A stretch of 64,000 nucleotides of DNA from JAGQZY01 sp964588335 (GCA_964588335.1 CAZPOV010000004.1:1-64000); one strand, 5' to 3'; positions 35,284 through 44,621 are shown, numbered from the stretch's first letter. Notes: generated from the sequence alone by a model not told the origin. Numbers and translations: made by a program.

Positions 35284-36333
35284 TTATTTTCTTTTCAAAG
35301 CGTTCTGCACCAACTTAAGGATCAAGTCTTTGTAAGCCAGCCCCTCTTGTTGCCAGAGTTTTGGATACTGGCTGATATTGGTAAAGCCAGGGATCGTGTT
35401 GATCTCGTTGAAATAAACCTCTCCGTCAGTCGTCAAAAAGAAATCGGCGCGTGCGTAATCGCGGCAATCCAAAAGCTCGAAACACTGCTTTGCTAATTTC
35501 TGAATTTTTGGGACCCATTCTGCGTCGACCTTTGCTGGAATGATCAGCTCAGCCCCATTGGGATCTAGATACTTAGCCTCATAAGAGTAAAATTCATGGT
35601 GCGGTTTCACCTCGCCCAACCCAGACACTTTTAATTCGCCATCATCAAGTAAGGCGCATTCAATCTCTTGGGCTGTCACGCCTTGCTCGATAACAATTTT
35701 TTTGTCGTGAATGCGAGCTTCAGCGAGTGCTGCCATCAGGTCGCCTTCCGATTTCACTTTCGATATACCGATTGAGGATCCCATGTTGGCAGGTTTTACA
35801 AAAAACGGCAGGCCCAATTCGTTTTTTAAATCAAAAAAGTTCGGATTGTCGTCTTCGTAAATGCGGTATTTGACTTGTGGGATACCATGCTGACTAAGAA
35901 TCTCTTTTGTTTTCCCTTTATCAAAGGTGTTTTCGCAGGACATCAGATCACTACCCACGAACTCAAGGCCTAAATTATTAAGCTCACCTTGCAATTGCCC
36001 ATCCTCGCCGTAGGGACCATGGATGATTGGAAAGGCCGCGTCCAAGGGGCCGACTCTCTCGTCGGAGCCGGACTCGGGTAAAATAAAGACACCTTCCTCA
36101 GACTTTTCTAAATGCACAGCCAGACCCAGCTGTTCCAGATCAATGGGGTGGATAAAATCTGTTTTCAATAGGTCACTGCCTTTCAGCATCTTCCATTGTC
36201 TTTTTTTAGTGACGCCAAGAAGGGTGACCTTCATTTGAGTTTCATTCAAAACCTGAAAAATGTTTTTTGCTGAGACCAGCGAAACATCGTGTTCGGCCGA
36301 CGGGCCGCCAAAGATCAAAGCGATGTGACTCAT
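35284..36333 (-). CDS. ddl: D-alanine--D-alanine ligase
   Basis: ATP-grasp enzyme that makes D-Ala-D-Ala for peptidoglycan. It shows IALIFGGPSAEHDVSLVSA at the N-terminus, HGPYGEDGQLQG, PFFVKPANMGSSIGISKV (ATP-binding loop), and RADFFLTTDGEVYFNEINTIPGFT with metal ligands. Length 349 is standard. Its start overlaps the elbB stop by 4 bases (ATGA). Ddl is usually in a murein cluster; here it is alone with elbB. Confidence 0.95.
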   Translation of the reverse strand: MSHIALIFGGPSAEHDVSLVSAKNIFQVLNETQMKVTLLGVTKKRQWKMLKGSDLLKTDFIHPIDLEQLGLAVHLEKSEEGVFILPESGSDERVGPLDAAFPIIHGPYGEDGQLQGELNNLGLEFVGSDLMSCENTFDKGKTKEILSQHGIPQVKYRIYEDDNPNFFDLKNELGLPFFVKPANMGSSIGISKVKSEGDLMAALAEARIHDKKIVIEQGVTAQEIECALLDDGELKVSGLGEVKPHHEFYSYEAKYLDPNGAELIIPAKVDAEWVPKIQKLAKQCFELLDCRDYARADFFLTTDGEVYFNEINTIPGFTNISQYPKLWQQEGLAYKDLILKLVQNALKRK

Positions 36334-36980
36334 GCCATTTCCACCAATTCCTTAACAAGGCCATCAATGCCTTGGCTGACTTCAAAAGGTTTTGCTTCGC
36401 CATACATGTAAGCCGGCGATGTGATGATTCGATGTTGACGATCAGTGACATAATCATTCACTGGGCAATCTTCGTGATGAGCACCTGTTTTCTCAATCTC
36501 TTGAGCCGTTTCGCTGTCATTACCAATAGTCACAGTGATTTCGTTGGAGCCCAGGACTTTGGCGATCAAAGCTGGAGCGATGCAAAGGGCACCGATTGGT
36601 TTTTTCTGAGAGTAAAAGTCGTTGATCACTCGAACCGCTTCCGGATTCACCTCGGCGGCGGCACCTTTCTCGGCCCAGTTGCAAAGGTGCTTGGCGGCTC
36701 CAAAACCTCCCGGAAAAAGAATCGCGTCGAATTTCTGTGGATCGAGCTCTTGAAGGGATTGCACCTGACCTCTGGTGATGCGTGCGCTCTCTTCCATACA
36801 ATGGCGTTTTTCGGCGGGCTCATTGGTCAAATGGTTTTGCGAATCAAAAGTCTTGTCGGGTGCGAAGCATGTGTAACTGGCACCGTAGCGGCCTATGGAA
36901 ATAAGGCTACTGATCGCTTCAGTCACTTCACTTCCATCTTGGAAACCGCAACCTGTCAAAACGACGGCTATTTTTTTCAT
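36330..36980 (-). CDS. elbB: ElbB-like glyoxalase, DJ-1/GATase1 fold
   Basis: The family, called isoprenoid biosynthesis protein ElbB, has a DJ-1-like fold with a nucleophile-elbow Cys, here in IGALCIAPALIAKV (about residue 133). Other matches are KKIAVVLTGCGFQDGSE, ILFPGGFGAAKHLCNWAEKG and DRQHRIITSPAYMYGEA. Glyoxalase activity is known for E. coli ElbB; the physiological role is unclear. It is translationally coupled to ddl. Confidence 0.9.
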   Translation of the reverse strand: MKKIAVVLTGCGFQDGSEVTEAISSLISIGRYGASYTCFAPDKTFDSQNHLTNEPAEKRHCMEESARITRGQVQSLQELDPQKFDAILFPGGFGAAKHLCNWAEKGAAAEVNPEAVRVINDFYSQKKPIGALCIAPALIAKVLGSNEITVTIGNDSETAQEIEKTGAHHEDCPVNDYVTDRQHRIITSPAYMYGEAKPFEVSQGIDGLVKELVEMA

Positions 36981-37085
36981 AGTGCCTCCTCGGTGTTTTG
37001 GTCTTCACTGAAACCAATGCCTGATTCATTTTAAACTCTACGTTTGAACATACTGGAAATCAATAGAATGGCAAGAGGCGGCTGT

Positions 37086-37859
37086 TCATTCGTCGAAATC
37101 AACGACTTCGTTGCATTGCTTAACCAGAACCCGTTGGTTATCGATGGGGACAATGGTGGTCGAGCACTGCTTCAGAATGGCAGCGAAATAAGGAACGTCG
37201 GGGCTGATAAGCCATTCGACGTTGTGGGTTTGGGTGCCGCCTCCTTTTAACAAGAAAACCACGTCATAGGTGATGCGATCCCCCTGCAGGCGACAGTCTT
37301 TTATTCCCTTACAGTTCTTTGAATTTTTCACTCGATCGGGTGGAACCAGACTGACCGATTGCTCTTTTAAATTGTGGAAGGCGACGCCTTCGATTTCGGT
37401 TTCTTCGACGCGACCCTGTTCTTGGAGCTGGCGGAGGATGGAATTCATGCTGTAACGATTTTCGTCCAACTGATCGAGGAGTTGCAAAGCCTCCACCTGT
37501 TCCAGGTAGTAAACCCCTTTAAAAACATAGACAAAATCCTTGTCCCAGAGCCTGTCAGTGACAGTTTTGTAGTTGGTAAGTATTCTTTCTTCTGGTTCGT
37601 TTTCGATCAGCTTCACCTCTGTCAGCCATTCTTTACTGAGCACTTTGATGGGAGCTTGGGAGCTGATCAATTCTTGGGTTTCAACAAAGTGAACTTTTTG
37701 ACCCTGCTTGATTTGGTAGGGATCCAGTTTCGAAAGGCTTCGTTCTTGAGCTTTGTTGATTTCTGTGGGGGTGGTTTGTTCCCCTGGACCGGTATTCACG
37801 GGGTCGCGATCACAAGCGACAAGTAAACCTATAAAAACTATAGCGACAAAAAATTTCAT
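37086..37859 (-). CDS. Lipoprotein of unknown function, 257 aa
   Basis: ATG at 37859 begins MKFFVAIVFIGLLVAC, a lipoprotein signal with lipobox LVAC. A Thr/Pro-rich linker (DPVNTGPGEQTTPTE) precedes a soluble domain with no recognised motif. Two cysteines (NCKGIKDCRLQG) lie six residues apart, and another pair occurs near the C-terminus (KQCSTT, VKQCNE). The start overlaps the stop of the GNAT gene (TAATG), so the two are coupled. Confidence 0.75.
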   Translation of the reverse strand: MKFFVAIVFIGLLVACDRDPVNTGPGEQTTPTEINKAQERSLSKLDPYQIKQGQKVHFVETQELISSQAPIKVLSKEWLTEVKLIENEPEERILTNYKTVTDRLWDKDFVYVFKGVYYLEQVEALQLLDQLDENRYSMNSILRQLQEQGRVEETEIEGVAFHNLKEQSVSLVPPDRVKNSKNCKGIKDCRLQGDRITYDVVFLLKGGGTQTHNVEWLISPDVPYFAAILKQCSTTIVPIDNQRVLVKQCNEVVDFDE

Positions 37860-38953
37860 TAAATGGAGTCCCAGCCCCAAACCCAAAAGGGTATAGGAAA
37901 AATATCTTTTAAGGCACTAAGAGCCTTGTCGCTAAAGTCGTGAATCTCTTCAGGTTGCGAGGGGCCAAACACCAAGCGTGTGATGTCGTGGGGCGAATCG
38001 GTCTGGTAAATCTCATCAGCATAGCCGAAGTAGTACTGTCCTTCGCGAAATTCAAAAATAAAATCGCTATATCCAAGAGCGCGAGCGCCCTTTTTGATTT
38101 TTTTGCAAAAACTGGTGGGGTTAACGATGGCAATCATACCCAGAACGCCGAGGTATTTTTTGGCACCCTGTTCAACCATTTTGTTGATAAGATTCTGGCA
38201 CTGAGGGGGTGTGATCAGAGTCACCGTTCCCTGTTTTTTGGATTGAATATGTTTCATGAGGGTTTGCACTGCGGTGACGCCGCCACCCCATTCGTGAACG
38301 TAGTTTGTAAAGTCTGCCCCTTTGCCGGATATGCAGTACGCCTCTAAGGCATTGGTCTGTTGGTTCCATGCCGTGTAAACTTCGGTCTGCGGAATTTTTA
38401 AAAACTGCGCGACATCTTGGGTTGTGCGCACACTGCGAAGATTGTGTTTATTAAAAATTTTCAACAAGGCTTCGGGTGAAACTTTTGAACTTTCAAGAAT
38501 TTTAAGACTTTCTTTAATTTCAGGCTTGTAGTTTGAATCCACTTGCAGAGCCACTTCTGATCCGGCCACTTCAAAACCGAATTTTGCATAGAAGTTAAAC
38601 AAATCCGTCCACAGCATAGCGATATCGCAACCTTGTTCATGACAGTTGCTCAAGCAATTTTGTAAAATTTCCCGACTCAGCCCCTGGCCGCGCTTTGTTT
38701 CGTCGGTAACGACACTGCCAATCAGGCCGACTTTGAACAAATGATAATGTGTTTTAATGAGGGTGGGATGGACCACGGCATGAGCCACAACCCGATCGTT
38801 GTCTTTTATGACTCGAATATTTCCCCGGTTTTTTTCGCTGAAGGCGAGAGGGTACTCATCGCGAAGCGACCAATTGACATTGGCTCGCAGTTGTTGATCC
38901 AAAAACTCATGCAGGTGTGTCCAATCGGTGGACTCTATTTTCTTTACTTCCAT
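37859..38953 (-). CDS. GNAT-family acetyltransferase with a C-terminal extension
   Basis: Residues 1 to about 140 form a GNAT domain. The acetyl-CoA loop is in VVTDETKRGQGLSREIL (QGL type), followed by MLWTDLFNFYAKFGFEVAG, the typical FYxKFGF strand. The remaining ~220 residues, including a second GNAT-like half (YCISGKGADFTNYVHEWGG), resemble Eis-like or tandem GNAT proteins. The acceptor substrate is unknown. First gene of a two-gene unit with the lipoprotein. Confidence 0.8.
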   Translation of the reverse strand: MEVKKIESTDWTHLHEFLDQQLRANVNWSLRDEYPLAFSEKNRGNIRVIKDNDRVVAHAVVHPTLIKTHYHLFKVGLIGSVVTDETKRGQGLSREILQNCLSNCHEQGCDIAMLWTDLFNFYAKFGFEVAGSEVALQVDSNYKPEIKESLKILESSKVSPEALLKIFNKHNLRSVRTTQDVAQFLKIPQTEVYTAWNQQTNALEAYCISGKGADFTNYVHEWGGGVTAVQTLMKHIQSKKQGTVTLITPPQCQNLINKMVEQGAKKYLGVLGMIAIVNPTSFCKKIKKGARALGYSDFIFEFREGQYYFGYADEIYQTDSPHDITRLVFGPSQPEEIHDFSDKALSALKDIFPIPFWVWGWDSI

Positions 38954-39033
38954 ACCCTAATTTTATGAAGAATAGGCTCCTATGTCTTGCTAGGCGGGAA
39001 ATACACGACCTTCGTTTAAGGCAGAAAATTCCT

Positions 39034-39046
39034 TGGTCCAGGACCA
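39034..39046. promoter_or_regulatory. Candidate operator palindrome upstream of doxX-thiBPQ
   Basis: TGGTCC and GGACCA flank a single A, 22 bases before the DoxX start and in the 114-base divergent gap. A short perfect palindrome in this position may bind a regulator. I found no thiamine (TPP) riboswitch here. Confidence 0.3.
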
Positions 39047-39067
39047 GAATCGTGAGAAAGTACCTCT

Positions 39068-39547
39068 ATGCTGGCGTCCTTTCTGGAAAGTATCAAATAT
39101 GTCGGCCACATGTATCCGGTGGCCTTTGTGCGTATCATCTTAGGGTATCAGTCGATATCGACGGTGCTCACGCGTATCAATTCTGGCTATCTTGAGCACC
39201 CCTATATCAGCGAGCGCCTCAACCTCAGTATGGCAGGCGAAAGTTCAGGTCTGTATTTTGAAATCTTTAAAAGCTTAATTCAGTCTCAGTGGTTGGCCAT
39301 GACCTATGTGCTGTTGCTTTTTGAAACCATCATCGGAGTTTCCTATATTCTCGGTTTTGGTGTGCGAATCGCAAGTCTTCTCGGTATGCTACTGAGTCTG
39401 CATATTTATTTTTTCTTTGAGTTTCAATCCAGCCCAGGACAGATTTTTCTGTTCTATATCCACCTGCTGTTCTTGATGCTTGGAGCTGGACGCTGCCTGG
39501 GGCTCGACTACTATTTTTTCAAAAGTCGTCGTGGATTGCTCTGGTAG
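39068..39547 (+). CDS. DoxX-family membrane protein
   Basis: Four hydrophobic segments with the DoxX-type pattern: FVRIILGYQSISTVLTR, LLFETIIGVSYILGFGVRIASLLGM and IFLFYIHLLFLMLGAGRCLGLDYY. DoxX proteins are small inner-membrane proteins linked to quinone or thiosulfate chemistry in some species; most have no assigned role. It lies 6 bases upstream of the thiamine-type binding-protein gene and is probably in its operon. Confidence 0.82.
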   Translation: MLASFLESIKYVGHMYPVAFVRIILGYQSISTVLTRINSGYLEHPYISERLNLSMAGESSGLYFEIFKSLIQSQWLAMTYVLLLFETIIGVSYILGFGVRIASLLGMLLSLHIYFFFEFQSSPGQIFLFYIHLLFLMLGAGRCLGLDYYFFKSRRGLLW

Positions 39548-39553
39548 TTCTGT

Positions 39554-40594
39554 ATGTTGAATAAGTCTTTTTATATTTATTTTTCAGCTCTGATCGGCGT
39601 TCTTTTTATTCTGTTCTTTCCCTATATTTTTTTCTCAGAGAAAGTCGAAAGGGATCCCGGTGCGGTACGGGTAATGACCTATTCCTCTTTCATTCAAAAA
39701 TGGGGTGCAGGACCTGAAATTGCCAAACGATTTGAAGAGGAAACCGGTTTAAAAATACAATGGATCAATGCCGGTAATGCGGGGCTCTTGATCGAGCGCT
39801 TAAAGTTCAAAAAAGAAACCGATCAACCGGATATCATCATTGGCCTGGATCAATTCTCGATTCATGAAGCTCGCAAGTTCTTTACCTGGATGAGTATGAA
39901 AGAGAACTATTCGAACATGGGAAGTTCACTTTTGCCTCGAGGCGCTCAGTTCAGTGATTTCTTAGCCTATGATTGGGGGCCATTGACCTTCGTTTATAAA
40001 GAAGGCGAGATTGATCCTCCCGAAAGTCTGCAAGATTTGGCCAGCGAAAAATACGACAACAAACTTTTACTGCAAGATCCACGCATGAGTTCGCCAGGCT
40101 TACAATTTCTGCTTTGGGTCCTCGCCGACATGGGGCAGGAAAAAGGTTTTGAATTTCTTGAGAGGTTGAAGCCCAGTATTCGAGTCATGTCTCCCTCATG
40201 GTCGTCGAGCTATAATATATTCAAACTGCAGCAACCCACCATGGTTTTTTCTTATTTCACGTCGCCTTTGTACCATCAGCTTGAAGAGAACGATGACTCC
40301 TATAAAGCCGTGTCGTTTAAAAACCCTCACCCCATTCAGGTGGAGTATGCTGGTGTTCCCGATTTTTGTGTGAACTGCAAAGGGGCCCATCAGTTGGCGC
40401 AATTTTTGTTGCGTCCAGAAATCCAGAAAATTCTTATGAAGAAGAATTACATGTTTCCAGTCGGAAAAGAGGCATTGCAGGGCGAGTCCTTTCGGCTGCC
40501 AGAGAACGTTCAGTATTACAAACCCATTGAAAATTTAACCCTGATTAAAAAGAAGCGCCAATTGGTGAATATTTGGAAAAAAGTATTTTATTAA
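39554..40594 (+). CDS. thiB: Thiamine-type ABC transporter substrate-binding protein (ThiB-like)
   Basis: The protein has an N-terminal hydrophobic segment without a lipobox (MLNKSFYIYFSALIGVLFIL), so it is either secreted or membrane-tethered. The body matches ThiB-type binding proteins: VRVMTYSSFIQKWGAGPEIAKRFEE, PDIIIGLDQF, FLAYDWGPLTFVYKE and a C-terminal FLLRPEIQKIL. Thiamine, thiamine diphosphate or an iron-type ligand is possible. The ThiP/ThiQ-like partners downstream and the transketolase (a thiamine-diphosphate enzyme) support thiamine. The permease start lies 22 bases inside this gene. Confidence 0.82.
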   Translation: MLNKSFYIYFSALIGVLFILFFPYIFFSEKVERDPGAVRVMTYSSFIQKWGAGPEIAKRFEEETGLKIQWINAGNAGLLIERLKFKKETDQPDIIIGLDQFSIHEARKFFTWMSMKENYSNMGSSLLPRGAQFSDFLAYDWGPLTFVYKEGEIDPPESLQDLASEKYDNKLLLQDPRMSSPGLQFLLWVLADMGQEKGFEFLERLKPSIRVMSPSWSSSYNIFKLQQPTMVFSYFTSPLYHQLEENDDSYKAVSFKNPHPIQVEYAGVPDFCVNCKGAHQLAQFLLRPEIQKILMKKNYMFPVGKEALQGESFRLPENVQYYKPIENLTLIKKKRQLVNIWKKVFY

Positions 40595-42048
40595 GAAAAT
40601 CTTTATTTGTTTTCCTCATGTGTGGGCTGCTCTTTCCCATCGTCTATGTCAGTATGCAGGCTCAGTGGTTTCAGTTTGAGTGGGACCCGGTCCTGTTTCG
40701 AGTCGCTTTGGGGGCGGTCGAACAGAGTTTGGGGTCAACAGTTCTGACCCTTGCCTTAGGAGGCCTTGGCGCATTGGGGTTGTTGGGCGTGTCTTCATTT
40801 TGTCGTCGCACTCCGTTTCAAATCTTTCAGTTTGCTCTTGTGCTGCCAGGCTTTTTTCCCCCCTTGCTGGTGGTGACTTTGACTGTAAAAGTTCTTGGCT
40901 TTTTACCAACAGGCCTGTGGTCGGTGATATTTTTTCATGTCCTGATGAATATTGGTTTGGTATCGGTTTTTTTCTTTCAACTTATAAAAGATCGTGCCGG
41001 TGCTTGGATTGAGGTGGCGCAGGTTGCGGCGGTTCCCCGTGGACGTTTTATTCTCCAAGGTCTTTTGCGCGAATTGCGATTTGAGATTCAAGCCATGGCC
41101 TTTTACTTGTTCATCCTTTATTTCTTCAGTTTCTCGATTCCCTTTTTAGTGGGTGGAAGCCTGTATGGTGGTATCGAAGTCTTCCTGTATGAAAAAGTGG
41201 TTTTGTTTGGAGAATGGGGCCAGGCAGCGGCTTACAGCTTACTCCTTTTTGGTTTTCTGTTTTTGATCTCACTTTTTCTGAAAGAGCAAACCAATCTGTC
41301 GATCGAAAATGCCCATCAAACCTCACACTCGTTCTCCTATTTAGGGTGGCCCACTCTGACTGTTATCGCTGTGTTTCCCCTGGTGTTTTTGGGAGCTGGC
41401 CTGGTGCTCTCACTGCCTTATCTTTTTGTCGCCAATCTGTCAGATCAGTGGAGCGCTATTCGAGGCACCGTAATGGTGGGGCTTGGAGTGGGGTTTTCCT
41501 GTTTTTTAGGTTTATCGATCTTGACCTACTGTTTTTTGCGACAACCTTGGAGCAAAATATTATTAGCTTTTGTTCATCCCGGCTGGGTGGTGGTTGGGTT
41601 TGCCTTTCTGTTATTGCCGGGGCAATCCACAGGCTTTTCGTTTTTGAAAATTATCGGAGCCCTAACCATCCTTTACGTTCCTTTTCTTTATCGACTGAAT
41701 TTTCATGAACGTTTAAAAGATTTGCAGTCTCAGATTCAGGCCACGGCGAATTTTTCGGTACGATGGAATCGCGTTTTTTTGGTGATTCTTTTCCCACAGA
41801 TTTTGCCGACTCTGTGTTTTTTAAGTGGTTTGGCAGGATTGTGGGCCTGTGGCGATTTTGCGATCACAGGGTTTTTTGTAGAAACCGCTGAAGTGCAAAC
41901 TGTGGCTTTTCAGATGAAAGAAATGCTCAGCCACTATCGCAGCGAGCAAGCTGTTCAATTTCTATGGCCCTTGCTATTATGTGGCGCTGTGGTGTTTTTT
42001 GTGTTTCAAGGGTTAAGCTATGTCAGTCGTCCAAAAATTAAATCGTAA
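40573..42048 (+). CDS. thiP: ABC transporter permease, ThiP-like (two fused halves)
   Basis: A 491-residue protein with about 12 hydrophobic segments, as in ThiP and related ferric-type permeases in which two permease halves are joined. The EAA-type coupling loops are around WIEVAQVAAVPRGRFILQGL and LQSQIQATANFSVRWNRVFL. It starts at TTG 40573 inside the binding-protein gene and ends overlapping the ATPase gene by 29 bases, so all three are translated as a unit. Confidence 0.88.
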   Translation: MEKSILLRKSLFVFLMCGLLFPIVYVSMQAQWFQFEWDPVLFRVALGAVEQSLGSTVLTLALGGLGALGLLGVSSFCRRTPFQIFQFALVLPGFFPPLLVVTLTVKVLGFLPTGLWSVIFFHVLMNIGLVSVFFFQLIKDRAGAWIEVAQVAAVPRGRFILQGLLRELRFEIQAMAFYLFILYFFSFSIPFLVGGSLYGGIEVFLYEKVVLFGEWGQAAAYSLLLFGFLFLISLFLKEQTNLSIENAHQTSHSFSYLGWPTLTVIAVFPLVFLGAGLVLSLPYLFVANLSDQWSAIRGTVMVGLGVGFSCFLGLSILTYCFLRQPWSKILLAFVHPGWVVVGFAFLLLPGQSTGFSFLKIIGALTILYVPFLYRLNFHERLKDLQSQIQATANFSVRWNRVFLVILFPQILPTLCFLSGLAGLWACGDFAITGFFVETAEVQTVAFQMKEMLSHYRSEQAVQFLWPLLLCGAVVFFVFQGLSYVSRPKIKS

Positions 42049-42676
42049 GTTCTCCGATTTTGATATCGAGATAAAAGATTGGGAGTTGCCCGACCAAGGT
42101 GTCACCGTGTTGTGGGGACCGTCCGGCTCGGGTAAAACCACAGTGTTGCGAACTCTTTTAGGATTGGAGCCGGACAGCCAGCTGTGTTGGAAATGGAATG
42201 ATATCGACCTTGGTAAGCTGCCGGCCGAGAAGCGACAGTTGGGTGTGGTTTTTCAAGATTTGGCTTTGTTTCCTCATTTGACAGCGCAGCAGAACATACT
42301 GTTTCCGGTGGTTAAAAAACAGCATCCCCATTGGCAAGAGGATTTGGATCGTTTGGTCTCCACATTGGGCTTGCAGGCGCGACTCAATTCGCCTGTGCAC
42401 CAGATGTCAGGGGGGGAAAAGCAACGCGTGGCTTTGGCAAGAGCCTTGATTTATCGACCGAAAATGCTTTTGTTGGATGAACCGTTTTCTTCTCTCGACG
42501 AAACCTTGCGTGAAACATCTCAGAAAATGGTGAAACAAATCAGTGAGCAACTTGACTGTCCTGTGTTGCTCGTCACCCACGATCGTGAGGTGGTAAAAAA
42601 TATGGCTGACAGGGTCTGCCAAATGCAGCAAGGAAGGCTTGTACAAGTTTCAAAAAGCTTGTCACCCAAGGCCTAA
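42020..42676 (+). CDS. thiQ: ABC transporter ATP-binding protein (ThiQ-like)
   Basis: Complete nucleotide-binding domain: Walker A GPSGSGKTT, Q-loop VVFQDLALFPHLTAQQN, signature MSGGEKQRVALARAL, Walker B MLLLDEPFSSLD and the switch His in LLVTHDREV. At 218 aa it is short, like ThiQ, with no C-terminal regulatory domain. It powers the ThiP-like permease. Confidence 0.9.
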   Translation: MSVVQKLNRKFSDFDIEIKDWELPDQGVTVLWGPSGSGKTTVLRTLLGLEPDSQLCWKWNDIDLGKLPAEKRQLGVVFQDLALFPHLTAQQNILFPVVKKQHPHWQEDLDRLVSTLGLQARLNSPVHQMSGGEKQRVALARALIYRPKMLLLDEPFSSLDETLRETSQKMVKQISEQLDCPVLLVTHDREVVKNMADRVCQMQQGRLVQVSKSLSPKA

Positions 42677-42687
42677 TCGGGTACCCC

Positions 42688-44547
42688 ATGGGTATGGAAA
42701 AACTCAATACTCCCCAAACTTTACATGGTAATCCCACACGTTCACCCCAGTTCTCTGTTGAGATCCAATCTGGATCCGGAGAGACCTTACAAGCGGCCTG
42801 CCCCAAGGCGACTCGCGCTCTGGTCGCTCTTATGGATATGCAAGCGGTCATTGGCGGCGCTGCCAGTCACTACGGTGGCCCTGCAGCCTTTGCTGAGACA
42901 ATCTCAGCCTGTCATGCCTATATGTTTTCTCAGGCTGAAAAAGCCAACAAAAACTGGTTTGAAATGTTTCATTTTGTGAACGATGCCGGTCACTGTGAAA
43001 ACGGTATTTATGCTTTAAAAGCCAACTATGGCGTGGCCGATTTGACGATTGAATCCTTAAAAGGTTTTCGTTCCATAGAAAGTGGTTTGACCGGTCATGG
43101 TGAAGCGCATCTTTTTCCTCAGGGAGTTTATATTTCAAACGGTCCCTTGGGTTCTGGCTTGCCTCAAGCGCAAGGCTTGGCCGCGGCCGAGTCCATGAGT
43201 GACCAGCCTCGTTTAACCATGACAGCGATTTCCGATGGCGCCTGTATGGAAGGGGAGGCGAAAGAGGCTTTCGCAGCCATTCCTGGGTTAGCGGCAAAAG
43301 ACCGCATGGGTCCATTTGTTTGTATGGTCAGTGACAATAATACGAAGCTGTCTGGGCGCATTGATGATGATTCATTTTCTATGAAACCCAGTTTTGATTC
43401 GCTGTCGGCCTTAGGGTGGGATGTCACCTTTGTTGAAGATGGCCATGATTTGCAAGAGGTTTACACACGCCTTGAAGAGGCGGCTGAAAAAGCGAAAAGC
43501 AATCCTCAGAAACCACAACTTTTGTGGCTTAGAACGATTAAAGGCAAAGGTGTTGAAAAAACCGAGAAGTCGGCTTCGGGAGGCCACGGATTTCCATTAA
43601 AGAAAGCCGACGAAATCCAAAATTTTATCGACGAAATTTACGGCAGTGACAAAACGCCGGAGCCGATGACCCAGTGGGCGATTGAACTGACTCATTTAAA
43701 CAAGCCCAGTTCCCCGTTTAAAAAAGTCCCTGGCGACCGCACCAAAATTCAAACCGGTGTGAGTGATGCTCTTTGCGCCATGTTCGAAAAAAATTATCCT
43801 GTTGTTTCTGTTTCTGCGGATCTGCAAGGCTCAACCGGTGTCGCCGGTTTTCGAGAAAAATATCCCCGAGCCTGTTTTGAAGTGGGAGTGGCTGAAAGCA
43901 ATATGGTGAGCATGGCTGTCGGTCTTTCAAAGCAAGGTTATGTGCCTGTGGTCGACACGTTTGCACAGTTTGGCGTTACCAAAGGCGCTTTGCCTTTGAT
44001 CATGAGTGGCCTGTCTCAAGCTCCCATCATTGCGATCTACTCTCACACCGGGTTTCAAGATGCGGCGGATGGAGCGTCTCACCAGGCGATCACTTATTTT
44101 TCCATGATGTCGGCGATTCCGAATGTTGATGTGGTCTGTTTGACCTGTGCCGATGAGGCCAATGCATTGGTCAGTCAATGNNNNNNNNNNNNNNNNNNNN
44201 NNNNNNNNNNNNNNNNNNNNNNNNNNNNNNNNNNNNNNNNNNNNNNNNNNNNNNNNNNNNNNNNNNNNNNNNNNNNNNNNATCATTAACAAACCAGACAT
44301 GGCCACATTGCAAACTTGTTTGCAAAAAACCGGTGGTCGCCTTGTCACCATTGAAGACCACCGTGAGGTTGCTGGCATGGGAGCTATGACTTGTCACAGC
44401 TTGATGCTTCATGGAGTCGACTGTCAGGTGAAGACTTTGGGAATCAAAGACCATTTTGGTCGCAGTGCCTACACGTCGGATCAGCTTTATGAAATGTACG
44501 GCCTGGGTGTTGGAGCGATTGTTAACGCCGCTCAAAGTTTCAAATAA
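42688..44547 (+). CDS. tkt: Transketolase, interrupted by an assembly gap
   Basis: Transfers two-carbon units in the pentose phosphate pathway using thiamine diphosphate. Matches include HGEAHLFPQGVYISNGPLGSG, ISDGACMEGEAKEAFA (Mg/TPP loop), RTIKGKGVE, EVGVAESNMVSMAVG, and IAIYSHTGFQDAADGASHQ. The C-terminus has GRLVTIEDHREVAGMGAM. The arrangement is of the mammalian type rather than the E. coli type. By comparison with mammalian transketolase about 70-80 residues lie between ALVSQ and IINKPD, but the N run allows only ~34. The real gap is therefore ~215-240 bases, and the full protein should be near 660 aa. The gene lies directly after the thiamine-type transporter. Confidence 0.92.
   Translation: MGMEKLNTPQTLHGNPTRSPQFSVEIQSGSGETLQAACPKATRALVALMDMQAVIGGAASHYGGPAAFAETISACHAYMFSQAEKANKNWFEMFHFVNDAGHCENGIYALKANYGVADLTIESLKGFRSIESGLTGHGEAHLFPQGVYISNGPLGSGLPQAQGLAAAESMSDQPRLTMTAISDGACMEGEAKEAFAAIPGLAAKDRMGPFVCMVSDNNTKLSGRIDDDSFSMKPSFDSLSALGWDVTFVEDGHDLQEVYTRLEEAAEKAKSNPQKPQLLWLRTIKGKGVEKTEKSASGGHGFPLKKADEIQNFIDEIYGSDKTPEPMTQWAIELTHLNKPSSPFKKVPGDRTKIQTGVSDALCAMFEKNYPVVSVSADLQGSTGVAGFREKYPRACFEVGVAESNMVSMAVGLSKQGYVPVVDTFAQFGVTKGALPLIMSGLSQAPIIAIYSHTGFQDAADGASHQAITYFSMMSAIPNVDVVCLTCADEANALVSQXXXXXXXXXXXXXXXXXXXXXXXXXXXXXXXXXXIINKPDMATLQTCLQKTGGRLVTIEDHREVAGMGAMTCHSLMLHGVDCQVKTLGIKDHFGRSAYTSDQLYEMYGLGVGAIVNAAQSFK
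44181..44280. other. Assembly gap of 100 Ns
   Basis: Exactly 100 N characters, a placeholder length for an unsized scaffold gap. The transketolase frame happens to be kept across it, but the missing protein segment is larger than 100 bases can encode. Confidence 0.97.
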
Positions 44548-44577
44548 GACAGCTGTAAAATTGAAAGTGAATTGTCA

Positions 44578-44621
44578 GAGAAGAGAGCCAAAGCCTCTTC
44601 TCGTCGTTTGATATTTTTTTT
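44578..44621 (+). terminator. Terminator-like hairpin after transketolase
   Basis: GAGAAGAG pairs with CTCTTCTC, and a run of eight T residues starts about 11 bases after the stem. The distance is longer than ideal. A second hairpin (GGCTTCTT / AAGAAGCC, 44641-44663) sits after tatA on the other strand without a T run. Confidence 0.4.

Noticed and set aside
38954..39067. TPP riboswitch expected before a thiamine transporter
   Set aside because: The conserved CTGAGA and ACCTGATC-type segments are absent.
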